Shown here piece after piece: positions 35,290 through 44,627 of a stretch of DNA of 64,000 nucleotides. Made by a program: the position numbers and the translations under genes. Within the stretch, counting starts at the first letter, position 1, and each line of letters opens with the position of its first letter. Source of the stretch: Dendrophyllia cribrosa (Eukaryota > Cnidaria > Anthozoa > Scleractinia > Dendrophylliidae); assembly GCA_024195265.1 (NCBI GenBank), contig JAJLRJ010000005.1, forward strand, positions 23,247,355-23,311,354, read 5' to 3'. The notes beneath the pieces are model-generated. The model was given only the letters and a program-made list of their open reading frames with translations. It did not search any database and was not told the DNA's origin.

Positions 35290-37366
35290 ACATCGAAGGG
35301 GACTGGATTTCCTCAGCCACCCTTGGCCATTTCCTCAATGTAAAAAACCATTTCTTTGATTTTATGGGGCCCAGCTGATGCTACAATACCTCCAGCTCCC
35401 AGGTGTTGATGACTTTCTAGTAGTACCAGTTGACCAGTTGACCAGTTTCCCCAATGAGAAGCACCACTGACTTGTCCGGTGGAAGAATAAGTACTGCAGT
35501 CAATTTTGTTTCATGGTTGTTTTCAATGGTGGTGAGTTCCAAAGCAAACTGCTGAAAGGATGTGAACTGGCAACATCTGGCAAAACCACTAAAACCCAAG
35601 CCTGGGTGCTGGATGACTTCTGGGGCACTATAGTTTTGTTGGGAATGTCCTAGCCACTGATGAATTATATTTCCTTGCACCATTAATTCTTTAAACATGC
35701 CAACAAATGGTTGTGGTAAGCCCCTTCCTGAGCAAGGAAGGACCCAGCCAGTTGGTAGTTAAAAAATTAACAGCAACTAAAACAGCAGTGATGGTGCATG
35801 CGTTGCTCCCTGATTGGCCTGCAACACTGGACTGTGAAACAGACACCACCCACTCAGTGACATCACCTCTTTGATTCTGTGACACAACAGTTGGTCCTGT
35901 AGTTTAGTGCCTTGTTTCCTCAGTAGATAAAGAACTGGAACTGGTTCCACTGGAATTAGCCGAATGTTGTACACACCACTGACATGAACAAATAACCCCT
36001 CCCCCACCTCTACAACAAATTTGATTTAGACAACAGGAACAAGGCGTTTGACTGGTCTGGTGTTGAAGGCCATGGATTTTGTGATGGCACGTGGAACAGT
36101 GACGAGGTCTTCTTCCTGATGCTGGCTGGCTTGTCTGGCTGTTTTGACCACGAAGAACAGTGGTAGATGAGTTGGGGGTGGTTGCTGGACCTGAATATTT
36201 AATATTTGTCTCGTCAATCCCTGTATGATTTGATCTATATTAACTTCACTTACCTCTGGGATTTCATGATGATCATCAGCATCTGCAGCTTCTTCTCCAA
36301 CATTAGCATGTTCCTGGAATTCCTCAGCTGGTGGGGTTGGCACCCCCTAACAAAGGCATCGTTGGCAGTTTTGGCTGGAGACTCCATGTTCTTCTTAAGC
36401 CGTCTTTGCAGATGACACAGATATTTAAGCCATGTAAACATGCCAGATGAAAAGAATGCCAACAACCTTCAAACAGTTTCCAAGGCAGGTCAGATGACAC
36501 GTTACATGATATCACTGGAAAAATTAACCAGTTTTCCACACGTAAAATTTCTGTGGTTTTTGTGTGGTTTTTATTTGGTTTATGTTAAAAATCCCTTCTT
36601 GGAAAAAGTGCCTGTTTCAACATTGGAATACTTGAAATTCCAGGTGTGGAATTTCACTTTTCCAATTGTGGAAAAATGTGACCACTCAAACTGAGAGCAA
36701 CATGGAAAATTGAAAATTGAAAATACAAGACTGGTTTTTGTATTTTCCACTTTGTAAAAAACCAAAGTAGGAATTTTAAATATCCCAGGATGAATAATTA
36801 ACAATTTAACCAGAGTGCGATATCTTGAAATCCATGATGGGTAATTTTTTTTTCCAGAGTTAAATATTTTACACCCTAACATGGAATTTTTGTTATCCAA
36901 ACAAGGGAAATATTGTGTAACCAATATAAGATAATCAATTTCCTAAGTGGGATTCAAAGTTTTCCATAGTTGTCAAAAATACTGAATTGGGTTTCTTGAA
37001 TCCCAAAATGGGTCTGTCCTGTCATGGTTAGTGATGTTTCCAATATGGGAATTTTTAAAAAAATATGTTTTTCAAAATTCCGGTAACACGTATTACCTTT
37101 TAATAATTACATTGCTTGACAAGAATTAACTCAGAAAAATAACTTTAACAACAGTAATGTCCTCTCTTGTGAGATTTTCCAAATTAACCCCTTCCTTGAT
37201 TGAAATATATCGCTGCTCATAAAGGGAATAAGCAATGGCTCTGATAGCAGTGAGAGAATAAAGTTCTTCTTTAATGGGACAAGATCTTTCACCAACGAAA
37301 CATCTTTGACAGTGTTCCTTTTCAGCACAGCAAGAATAACACATTCACAGCTGGCCTGAGTCATAC
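35290..37366 (-). pseudogene. 3' part of a degenerate multi-exon host gene with RING-like cysteines
   Basis: Exon pieces on the minus strand: 37366-37126 (CYSCCAEKEHCQRC, zinc-type cysteines, preceded by an in-frame TGA), about 36487-36310 (CWHSFHLACLHGLNICVICK, the second half of a RING-like pattern), 36343-36026 (acidic linker), 36007-35777, 35885-35691 and 35698-35290 (with GQSGSNACTITA, reminiscent of a cysteine-peptidase nucleophile region). Several neighbouring pieces continue in different frames, for instance near 36395, 36345, 35885 and 35410, and a stop sits at about 35320. I take this as the decayed 3' end of the gene whose 5' exons are at 59668-60204 and 39244-39646. Confidence 0.5.
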
Positions 37367-37949
37367 CTGCAAAAGAGAATTCAAAGTTTATTTATAAACA
37401 AGTTAGCAATTTTAGTTAGCAATAAAACAAGTTAGCAAGTTAGCAATAAAACAACAAACCTTGAGAGGTATTCCTTCGGATGGCTTTGGAGAACCAGACC
37501 TAGGGCAGTATCATAGTTTTCCCTACTCTTTAAAGGCAGCTTTACAAAGTCTAGAAGATGCACATCACTGAATTATCGCATACTTCTGACTGTTGTAGAG
37601 CCATGGTAATCATGGGCTTCTAAAAAATGATGTCTCCATTAATGGATCAAAAAACAAAACTGATAATTCTGGTAATGTTGAAATAAAAGAATAAGATAGT
37701 TTTTCAAAACATGGCTCAGAAAAAAACAAAAGAAGTCAGACAGTCAACATTGATGCCCACAGGGTAATTTATCTTCTGAATTTCTGACAAAGGAATTGCC
37801 TTGATTTCTTTGGTGACCTTGATGATTTTTTTTTTGTTATTGAATGATACTGAACGTGTTATTAATATTACATAAATGATAGGTAAATAAATATGGTGTA
37901 AAAATACATAAAAGAAAAGGTGAGAAAGGTGACAACAAGCAAGAGGAAA
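37367..37949. other. Probable intron sequence
   Basis: AT-rich, between the exon at 37366 and the LINE; nothing recognisable. Confidence 0.4.
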
Positions 37950-39239
37950 TATATATACACATATACATATACATATATAAAGGAGTTAATATTTTGACTA
38001 TCCTATTTTACAGATTTATTTGCGTTTTTGATTTGTGCTTTTCTATATCGAGTTTACTTTTAAGAACGGCAAGGAAGGTTTCAAAGAAGTACTGGTCTTT
38101 CTCTCTCGAAGCGGTGTAAATGTAATGTTTCGCTATTATTAAACAGAGGTTCAAACCAAGTTGTAGGGCAAAATTTTTTGTAAAGCCATAGATGATATTT
38201 TCTTCATTAAGCTCGATGGAGTCATCATTTTTGGTATTCCACCAATGTGCAGATTTTGTCCAGAAGCTGTGGACATGTAAGCAAGATACAAATAAATGTT
38301 TTAATGTTTGCTTTTGATCGCACAGGTGGCATTGATCTTGTTCTTTAATTTTATCTCTAAATAGAGTAGCGTTAGTTGGCAAAATATGGTGTACAATTTT
38401 ATACTGAAATATGGACAGTCTGATATCTTTGGTGACGTTAAAAGGGATTTTGTAGATAGTTTTTATTGCATTGTCATCTAAATTAGCTTGATTCATTCTT
38501 CTTTCTGCAGTTGGAGGTTGAAACTTCTTGTTGATTAAAAATTCAGTCGCTATTTTACAGGAAAGTTTATTTATCGGTATTATGTCGACAGTTTCTGGAA
38601 CGGCCGGAGTAGGGGTTTGGTTGGTTTGTTTTAGCGTACGAATCCACTCGCGGGGGAAGGCGTTACACAATCCGAGATATTTAAGAAAGTTTGAAGATTT
38701 TAAATGAAACTTATTGCAGAATTCGTTAGGTGTAAGGAATTTGTTTTTATCGAAGATGTCTTTAACTTTAATGATTCCGGCGTTGTACCATTCTTGATAA
38801 TATACAGACAGACCTTCTATTTTTATATATTTATTATTCCATATGATTTATCTTCCAGTATTTGTTTTTTGGTTTGCGGGGTGTGCTGATTCATTGTCTG
38901 CCAAATTAGAATTATATCTTTATAGAATTCAATTGGGATATTTACATTGAGATAATTTAAATCGTAGTTGCATTTAAATAAAAACGCGCCTCCTAAGTGT
39001 CGTATAAATGTTAGAGGAATGTGACTCCAGCTGACATCTTCTTTGCTTTCAAATAATCTTCTTATCCAGACTACTTTAAGTGCATTATTTATTATTTCAA
39101 AGTCAGGCAAATTTAGGCCGCCTTTTGATATTGACCTTGATGATGATGGTGCAGAAGTTGTCTGCCACTGATGTTCTTTCGTCTGTGGCCTCTTCTTTGT
39201 GTACACATTCGTCCAGTCATCAATAATCAAGGTCACCAA
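37950..39239 (-). mobile_element. 5'-truncated LINE retrotransposon (ORF2 3' end)
   Basis: The minus strand encodes the C-terminus of a LINE ORF2: GGLNLPDFEIINNALKVVW, then after a frameshift near 38850 IEGLSVYYQEW, then a zf-RVT type segment, CHLCDQKQTLKHLFVSC. The reading ends at 38008, followed by a TATATG-rich microsatellite tail (37950-37985), typical of LINE 3' ends. The catalytic part of the reverse transcriptase is missing. It sits in the intron after the exon at 39244-39646. Confidence 0.85.
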
Positions 39240-39243
39240 TCAC

Positions 39244-39646
39244 TCATTTTTAATGGCATCCTCAACAACACTTTGAAATAAATGGCCACTTGTAGCTGCT
39301 GATTGAGAGATTTCTCTCGAAACAGATCTGGAACAAAGGGAAGATCCTATGACACGCTGGGTATCAGTACCCTCATCGGTCATGTGGCAGAACTTCATAA
39401 ACAAACCATTGTCTTTTTGCAAAATGTCACACTTTTGTGACAAACAAAAACAAAACTCATACAAAAAAGCAACTGCCGGCTTCTTGTTCAGCTATATCTG
39501 CTCTTTTGAATGGCAGGCAGTTGAAATTGATGATAAAATTAAATCAAAAACATCTTCAGCATTTACACTTTTGCATAACTGATAATTTTTTTCTGTTTTG
39601 TCCACGGCCTTTTGCAGTCTTCCAATTTTGTTTTTGAAATATTTAC
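39244..39646 (-). pseudogene. Middle exon of the interrupted host gene
   Basis: Begins after TTTTTTGTTAG in phase 1 and ends at AATGA|GTGATT. It encodes a helical segment (KYFKNKIGRLQKAVDKTEKN..) followed by YEFCFCLSQKCDILQK. A TAG at 39494-39492 breaks the frame, while coding-like sequence continues on both sides. Its phase matches the exons at 59668-60204 on the far side of the Polinton. Confidence 0.6.
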
Positions 39647-39716
39647 CTAACAAAAAAGAAAAGAAATATGATATGGTTATGGTGTAATAATGACATCCAG
39701 GAATATTAAAATTCTC

Positions 39717-39722
39717 TTGGAG
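39717..39722. repeat. Left target-site duplication TTGGAG
   Basis: Identical 6-bp direct repeat flanks the Polinton (39717-39722 and 58849-58854). Six bases is the known size for Polintons. Confidence 0.95.
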
Positions 39723-40085
39723 AGTAGTTGAATAAACGCGGTTCCCGGTGCATCCTCGGGCCCGTTACTTTTAACGTAAAACTTATCCCCAACTTATGCA
39801 CAATAGTTGCTCAAAATTTCGATTAGCCTCGTTATGTTAGAACCATCAGAACTCAATAAAAATATTCCAGAATTTCATTTCTCATTTTCTCCTAAAATCC
39901 CCCACATTTTTCGAATCTCATCTACTGTCATAATTTACCAGAAATATATTGCCATTGATTAAAAAAATGCCATTTCATTTTCTGCTAAATCAATTTTCCA
40001 ACTATCCCTAAAGTCCACATAATTTGAAAACGTTTTTAATAAGGGGCCCTTCGGCTCCACCGGGAACCGCGTTTATTCAACTACT
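39723..40085. repeat. 363-bp block with its own 28-bp perfect inverted ends, left copy
   Basis: AGTAGTTGAATAAACGCGGT.. at 39723-39750 is exactly complementary to 40058-40085. The same block recurs at 58486-58848. Confidence 0.93.
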
Positions 40086-40550
40086 GTGTCAAAAAAACTG
40101 GGGAGAATATTTGGTTGACAAAATAGATTTCATTTTCGTTTCCAGAATCTGGAGTGGTTTTTGAAAAAGTTTTCCAGAAAAGAAGTTTTCAAAAAACTGG
40201 AGAAAAAACAAAACCAAAAATGAAATCTATTTTTCATTTCCAGATTTCAGAAAATATTTGGTTGACAAAATAGATTTCATTTTCGTTTCCAGAATCTGGA
40301 GTGGTTTTTGAAAAAGTTTTTCAAAAACCAGTTCTGCTAAAAAACTGGAGAAAAAAACCAAATCAAAAATGAAATCTATTTTTTGTTTCCAGATTGGAAA
40401 TAAAAAGTTGACAATCAGGAAGGTTACATATGATTTAAAACAAGATTTTCATTTTGAAAAAAGTTTTTGATTTTTTCAAAAACTTTTTCATTTTAAAAAG
40501 TTTTTAAAAATCATATATGTAACCTCCCTGATTGACAACTTTTCATTTCC
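39723..40550. repeat. Left terminal inverted repeat of the Polinton
   Basis: The outer 363 bp (39723-40085) match the complement of 58486-58848 with only two differences seen by eye. Inside follow two copies of a 147-bp unit (from 40106 and 40253; AATATTTGGTTGACAAAATA) and a long imperfect palindrome at 40395-40550 whose arms read AAAGTTGACAATCAGG..GGTTACATAT. Confidence 0.93.
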
Positions 40551-40628
40551 AATTCTGGTTGACAAAATCATTTTTAAAATATTTGGTTGACAAAATCATT
40601 TCCAGAAAAAGTTTCTCCGGAAAAGAAA

Positions 40629-41198
40629 ATGTCTGATTCCGAAGATGAAGATGAGGAAATAGATGACACTCCTGAAATTATTCAAGAAACATATACAACA
40701 GCATGGCATTCTCACAAAAATCTCAGACTGGAACATTTTAAAGATGTCATCCGTAAAAATCAGGGGAAAAACCAAATTCCACTTAAAGATCTTGAATTTT
40801 ATCAAAAAGAAATTCTCTCCCAAATTCCTCTCCACGAAATCACCAGAAAAAAAGTCAGGGAGTTTGTCAAAGCTTTCAAATGGAAAAAAGTTAATGGCAA
40901 TGATCATGAAATTTTCAATCACATCACAAATCACGACGGGAATGATTATGAATATTTGGAAAAGTTCCTCATTGACGATTTTAAATATTTCTCACTGACA
41001 TATGATGATCTTCATCTCAAGCGAAAAAAGTTTCTTAATTTCAACCAAGTTCTTTTCACCCTGTTGAAAAAGAATGGTTTCAATCCAAATGAAGATGATT
41101 TCAAACTGTTGGTTCTCCCATCAAGAAGGGCAGAACAAGAAAAAATAATCCAAACCATCTTCAAAAAAAACAAATGGAAAGAAAATGGAAGCCAGTGA
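40629..41198 (+). CDS. VLTF3-like (poxvirus late transcription factor 3 type) protein, 189 aa
   Basis: The ATG at 40629 (GAAAATG) follows the inverted repeat; the frame extends upstream only by non-ATG codons. After an acidic start (SDSEDEDEE) come EITRKKVREFVKAFKW and RKKFLNFNQVLFTLLKKNGF, ending FKLLVLPSRRAEQEKI.. with IFKKNKW. This order and spacing match the C-terminal region of VLTF3-like factors, which in large DNA viruses drive late gene transcription. The N-terminal zinc-ribbon is not apparent, so this may be a shortened version. It overlaps the next gene by 14 bp. The assignment rests on motif resemblance. Confidence 0.65.
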   Translation: MSDSEDEDEEIDDTPEIIQETYTTAWHSHKNLRLEHFKDVIRKNQGKNQIPLKDLEFYQKEILSQIPLHEITRKKVREFVKAFKWKKVNGNDHEIFNHITNHDGNDYEYLEKFLIDDFKYFSLTYDDLHLKRKKFLNFNQVLFTLLKKNGFNPNEDDFKLLVLPSRRAEQEKIIQTIFKKNKWKENGSQ

Positions 41199-41475
41199 TC
41201 ATGAAGATTGCCTCACTTGCTCAGGGGAAGAAGAAAGGAGTGAAAATGAAACCCCAACAACATCTGACGAGGAATTTATTGTCTCTGATTCGGAGATGGA
41301 AGAAGCAGAGCAAAATGAAGAAGAGGAAGACATAATAGAACTCCTCTTTGAATCATTTGTCAACCTCCAAGAGGAACACAAGATTCTTAAAAATGAATTC
41401 CAAAAACAAAGTTGTCTCCTCTGGGAAATCCACCGGGAATTGAAAGAAAGCAAAGTGAAGGCGCAGCCCGCGTGA
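41185..41475 (+). CDS. Small acidic coiled-coil protein, 96 aa
   Basis: ATG at 41185 (GAAAATG) lies inside the end of the VLTF3-like gene. The first 50 residues are dominated by Glu, Asp and Ser (EAEQNEEEED); the rest is a likely coiled coil. It contains a short CLTC. Function unknown; an acidic partner of the preceding factor is conceivable. It converges with integrase at 41523. Confidence 0.6.
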   Translation: MEASDHEDCLTCSGEEERSENETPTTSDEEFIVSDSEMEEAEQNEEEEDIIELLFESFVNLQEEHKILKNEFQKQSCLLWEIHRELKESKVKAQPA

Positions 41476-41522
41476 AGCGGTGTTTTGGAATGAATATGAA
41501 TGTTCAACATTTATATTCTGTC

Positions 41523-42470
41523 TCAGAGATTTTCCACATCACTCAGTGGAACCCAGGAATTGAATTTATCGGGATATCCTTTCCATTTAACCAAGGCTTT
41601 CTTTTTCTTCTGGTCGCGGCGAATAACCTTTTCAATGCGAAACACGCTTTGGTTTGTCCTTTGGAGTTCCGCCTCGTAAAATGATCCAGTTATTTTTTCT
41701 CCCAACAGATCGACTAATTTATACGTCGGAGGATTTGTATTCAAAACCTCGTCGACGACAAATATCTCCTCTGTCCAGTTCGGGGTGAAACCTTTGTCGA
41801 ATATCTTTCGTTTGTATTTTGAAATTCGGACTTAGTCGTTGACTTTGAATTTTGCTGGGTTGTGTTTAGCATAAATCATGTCGCCGAAAAGATTAGCAAA
41901 AACCTTTGTTTCATTTTTCTGTTTGCTCGCCTCTGCGGGTGACATCTTAATGCTTGAATGATAAGTGTTATTATATTGATCCACTAACCTGTCCAGTTTG
42001 TTAAAGAAAATTGTATTATTGTTAGCAGAAAACATCCGGAAGAGTTTCTCCTTCATAGTCTTGTTCCAACGTTCAACCACAGATGACTTTTCTTCGTTCT
42101 CTGTAGTATACAATTTTATCCCATTCTTATTCAGGAGATCCTTCATAGTTCCATTGAAAAATTCACTTCCTTTGTCTGTCCAAAGCATCTTCGGTTTTCG
42201 TGCCTTCGCAAATATGGATTGGAAAGCATCGGCAACTGTTTGTCCTCGCTTGTCTTTCAAGGGGCGAATGAAACCGAACTTTGAGAAGACATCGATCACC
42301 ATCAGGAGGTATCGTATTCCTTTGTTCCACTTTGAAAATTTCCCCATCTCAACCAGATCAGCCGCCCAGATGTTGTCAACGCCATATGCAATAACTCTTC
42401 TCTTTGGAAATCTTCTCCTTATCGGCTGGTGAAGTTCATTTGCCAGATTTTGAGTCCAGCCTTCACTCAA
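41523..42470 (-). pseudogene. Retroviral-type integrase with chromodomain, interrupted by a stop
   Basis: The core DDE domain shows ADLVEM (first Asp), LWTDKGSEF (second Asp) and NEEKSSVVERWNKTM (Glu). A TAA at 41834-41832 interrupts the frame; the same frame then continues through the linker to a chromodomain, RIEKVIRR..ALVKWKGYPDKFNSWVP, ending at 41523. The frame opens at a TTG (42470) that overlaps the stop of the PLA2 gene, and no ATG lies before the core domain, so the start is also in doubt. Its role is to insert the element's DNA; the chromodomain may direct it to marked chromatin. As it stands the product would lack the chromodomain. Confidence 0.9.
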
Positions 42471-43275
42471 AATCTTTTCCCGTTTTTTGGGGCCCCAAAT
42501 CCAGCGGAGCGGGTCGAGGCGAAGCCGAGACCCAGTTTTTGTTTTGCGTTAATTGTGTTTCTTGCTAAAGCATGTCCCCACTGTCTTTCTTTCCAGGGAA
42601 TAGCATCCAATGCGGCAACCATCTTTCTGTCTGCTTCATTTTTACATTTGCGTGGATTGGTTTTCTTTGCGCAGACTGAATAATCCACATCATGTTGCAT
42701 AGCAACTGCATCTGTTTTTCCAGTTGGTTGTTGCCAGATTTCCAGAATCTTTCCAGTATCGTCAAATCTGACTTGCTTTTCCAATGGGTTATATGGACCT
42801 GTGAAGTTATGTCCGGGAAGGGTAAATCCTCCTTTCGGTCTGGGAAGTTTTCCTATCAAAGCATGGGCATCGATCCCGCGACCGGATAAGGGATCTAATT
42901 TCTTTAAAATGTCACTTGTAAATGCGTCCAATGCTTGATCAAGATATTTATTCACCGCACCTTTAATTTTTTGTTTGGCAAAATCTGATTTAACCGCTTT
43001 GGATAATCCAATGCGGCCAAGATTAGTCAATCCTTTCACGCCGCTTTTTAAGGCAATTTCACCGAGTGAATGACTGTCGGCTATATCGAAAAAGCCCCCA
43101 CCTTGTGAGGGCAGACTTAGTTTCCCGAGTTCCCTTGTTTCACGAATCTAGTTTTTTTAATTCCGCATGAAGCGCAATGGCAGAAAAACATCTTTCTCCC
43201 ATTTTTTGCAGTCATATATCCGGATGGTTCAACGCAACCAGTGACTTTTTTTTCTTTGACGCAATATGATTCCAT
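42467..43275 (-). pseudogene. Zinc-ribbon plus parvovirus-type phospholipase A2 protein, split by a frameshift
   Basis: A 52-residue frame begins at ATG 43275 (AAAAATG), two bases after the protease stop, and carries cysteines at residues 5, 14, 32, 34 and 37 (CHCASC). It ends at TAA 43119-43117. The PLA2 frame is open from 43147 but has no ATG. It contains LPGHNFTGPYNPLEKQV (calcium loop) and DAVAMQHDVDY (catalytic His-Asp) plus a second Asp in NEADRKM. In parvoviruses such a PLA2 opens the endosomal membrane during entry. I infer that ribbon and PLA2 were one protein, now separated by a one-base change in 43119-43147; a separate gene with a non-AUG start is the alternative. Confidence 0.8.
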
Positions 43276-43277
43276 TT

Positions 43278-43718
43278 TTAATTGAAATAATCTTTTATGA
43301 ATTTCTCATTTTGCATTGTGTCAGTCAAACTGAAAGGTTGGAGAATATCATAGAAATCTTTCCCCTGCGACCATTGATGCAGGAAGAAGAGGCAATAATA
43401 TCCGCAAAGAACACTGTTTATGTTTTGATACTGACTGCTGTTCCAAATTACAGGTTTGGAACTTTTAAATTCGAGAGGATAGCCCATTCCAAAACTATCA
43501 AAATACCATAAGAACTTTCTATCATGCGATGGGACGCAACAAACCCAATGAGTTCCTGCATTTTTAAGCGAATCAAGATTGATGATGCATGGGCTGTGTT
43601 TTTTGGGCATAGCTTCATCTCTTGCAAATATTCCTTTGAAATTAGGAATCCCCAGATATTCAATCCAATTCAACAGATCAATATTTGACAGCGGTTTAAT
43701 TACAAATTTGGGTCTCAT
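43278..43718 (-). CDS. Adenain-like maturation cysteine protease, 146 aa
   Basis: The start is the ATG at 43718, which overlaps (ATGA) the original stop of the upstream core-protein frame; the frame opens further upstream only because of that gene's frameshift. Catalytic residues by position: His57 in GTHWVCC, Asp74 in WYFDSFG, Gln96 or Gln98 in NSSQYQ, and Cys105 in SVLCGYYC. This is the Ulp1/adenain fold (C5/C48). In adenoviruses and Polintons the enzyme cleaves capsid and core precursors during particle maturation. It is intact. It is the only gene in the element whose start is not AAAATG. Confidence 0.93.
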   Translation of the reverse strand: MRPKFVIKPLSNIDLLNWIEYLGIPNFKGIFARDEAMPKKHSPCIINLDSLKNAGTHWVCCVPSHDRKFLWYFDSFGMGYPLEFKSSKPVIWNSSQYQNINSVLCGYYCLFFLHQWSQGKDFYDILQPFSLTDTMQNEKFIKDYFN

Positions 43719-44604
43719 AGAAGTGCTCCGAGAATTGGAATGCTGTTGAATGGACTTTTCGACCCTAACAGAAGTCCTTTGCCCTTTTTTGATTTTTTTT
43801 TTCCCATTCCAACAGAGTTTCTCCAACTTCCAATGAATGGAGGAGGTCTTGCCCAAGGAGTTCCCAGTCTAGGGGCACCTTTTCCTTTTGGTCGTCCAAC
43901 TCTGGGGCACCTTTTCCAGAGGTCGCTCCGCTCCCTTTTGGTCGTCCAACTCTGGGGGCACCTTTTCCTTTTGGTCTGCCAACTCTAGGGGCACCTTTTC
44001 CAAACAGGTTTTTCACCATATCAAGCGCAAGTGGAATTCCAATGGATGCCAGCATTGTTCCCAACAATCCACCAGATTGTGTTTTGGTTGGTTTCACAAC
44101 AACCTGTCCTCCTGATTGCAGGGCAGTTAAAATATCCTGTTTCTGTTTATTTGTCAACAAATGTTTATTGTCAATCAGTTTCTGAATTTTATTTTGGGGG
44201 ATGAGAAATCCACCCACTTGGCCAGCTCCTTTTCCGCTGATTGATTTCACAACTTGACTCGCTCCTTCACTCGCCAAACCAGCCAATGCTGACATCCCAA
44301 GTGTTTTACCCAGGGTGGGTAACAGGGAACGAGCAAGAGGAATAATAGCAGAAAACAGACTTCCACCTTGTTTCATCACTTTTCCGATTTGCGTTTTCGA
44401 TATCTTTATCTCAACTCCCTTTCCCAAAGCTGCGGCTTTACCAATTCGTTTCTTTTGATTGGCTGTCAGCATCAGTTCATCACTTCCACTTGTTTGATTT
44501 CGTCCCAATCTCAGGGTGATAGGCATGTTTGTTCTGAATGCTCTTCCAAGCTTTTGTTTTTGCCCTTCAGACAAATTTACTTTATATGGGTGATATGTTG
44601 TCAT
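43715..44604 (-). pseudogene. pX-like virion core protein with a repeat-region frameshift
   Basis: The start is taken as ATG 44604 (TTAAAAATGACA); an ATG at 44619 in the same frame is possible. The N-terminus (HPYKVNLSEGQKQKLGRAF) and glycine- and lysine-rich body resemble adenovirus pX/core-type proteins. A hydrophobic segment lies near residues 85-125. Near the C-terminus GKGAPRVGRPKG repeats, close to AT-hook patterns, are encoded by a 36-bp DNA repeat. At 43904-43907 one repeat has four G where its sister (43954-43958) has five; this loss shifts the frame to a stop at 43765. The other frame continues to a TGA at 43717-43715 that overlaps the protease start. Confidence 0.8.
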
Positions 44605-44627
44605 TTTTAATGATAACATATGTTTTT

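Noticed and set aside
43719..43856. Longer protease starting at 43856
   Set aside because: The first 46 residues are the out-of-frame end of the core-protein gene; the ATG at 43718 overlaps that gene's ancestral stop and gives a normal-size enzyme.
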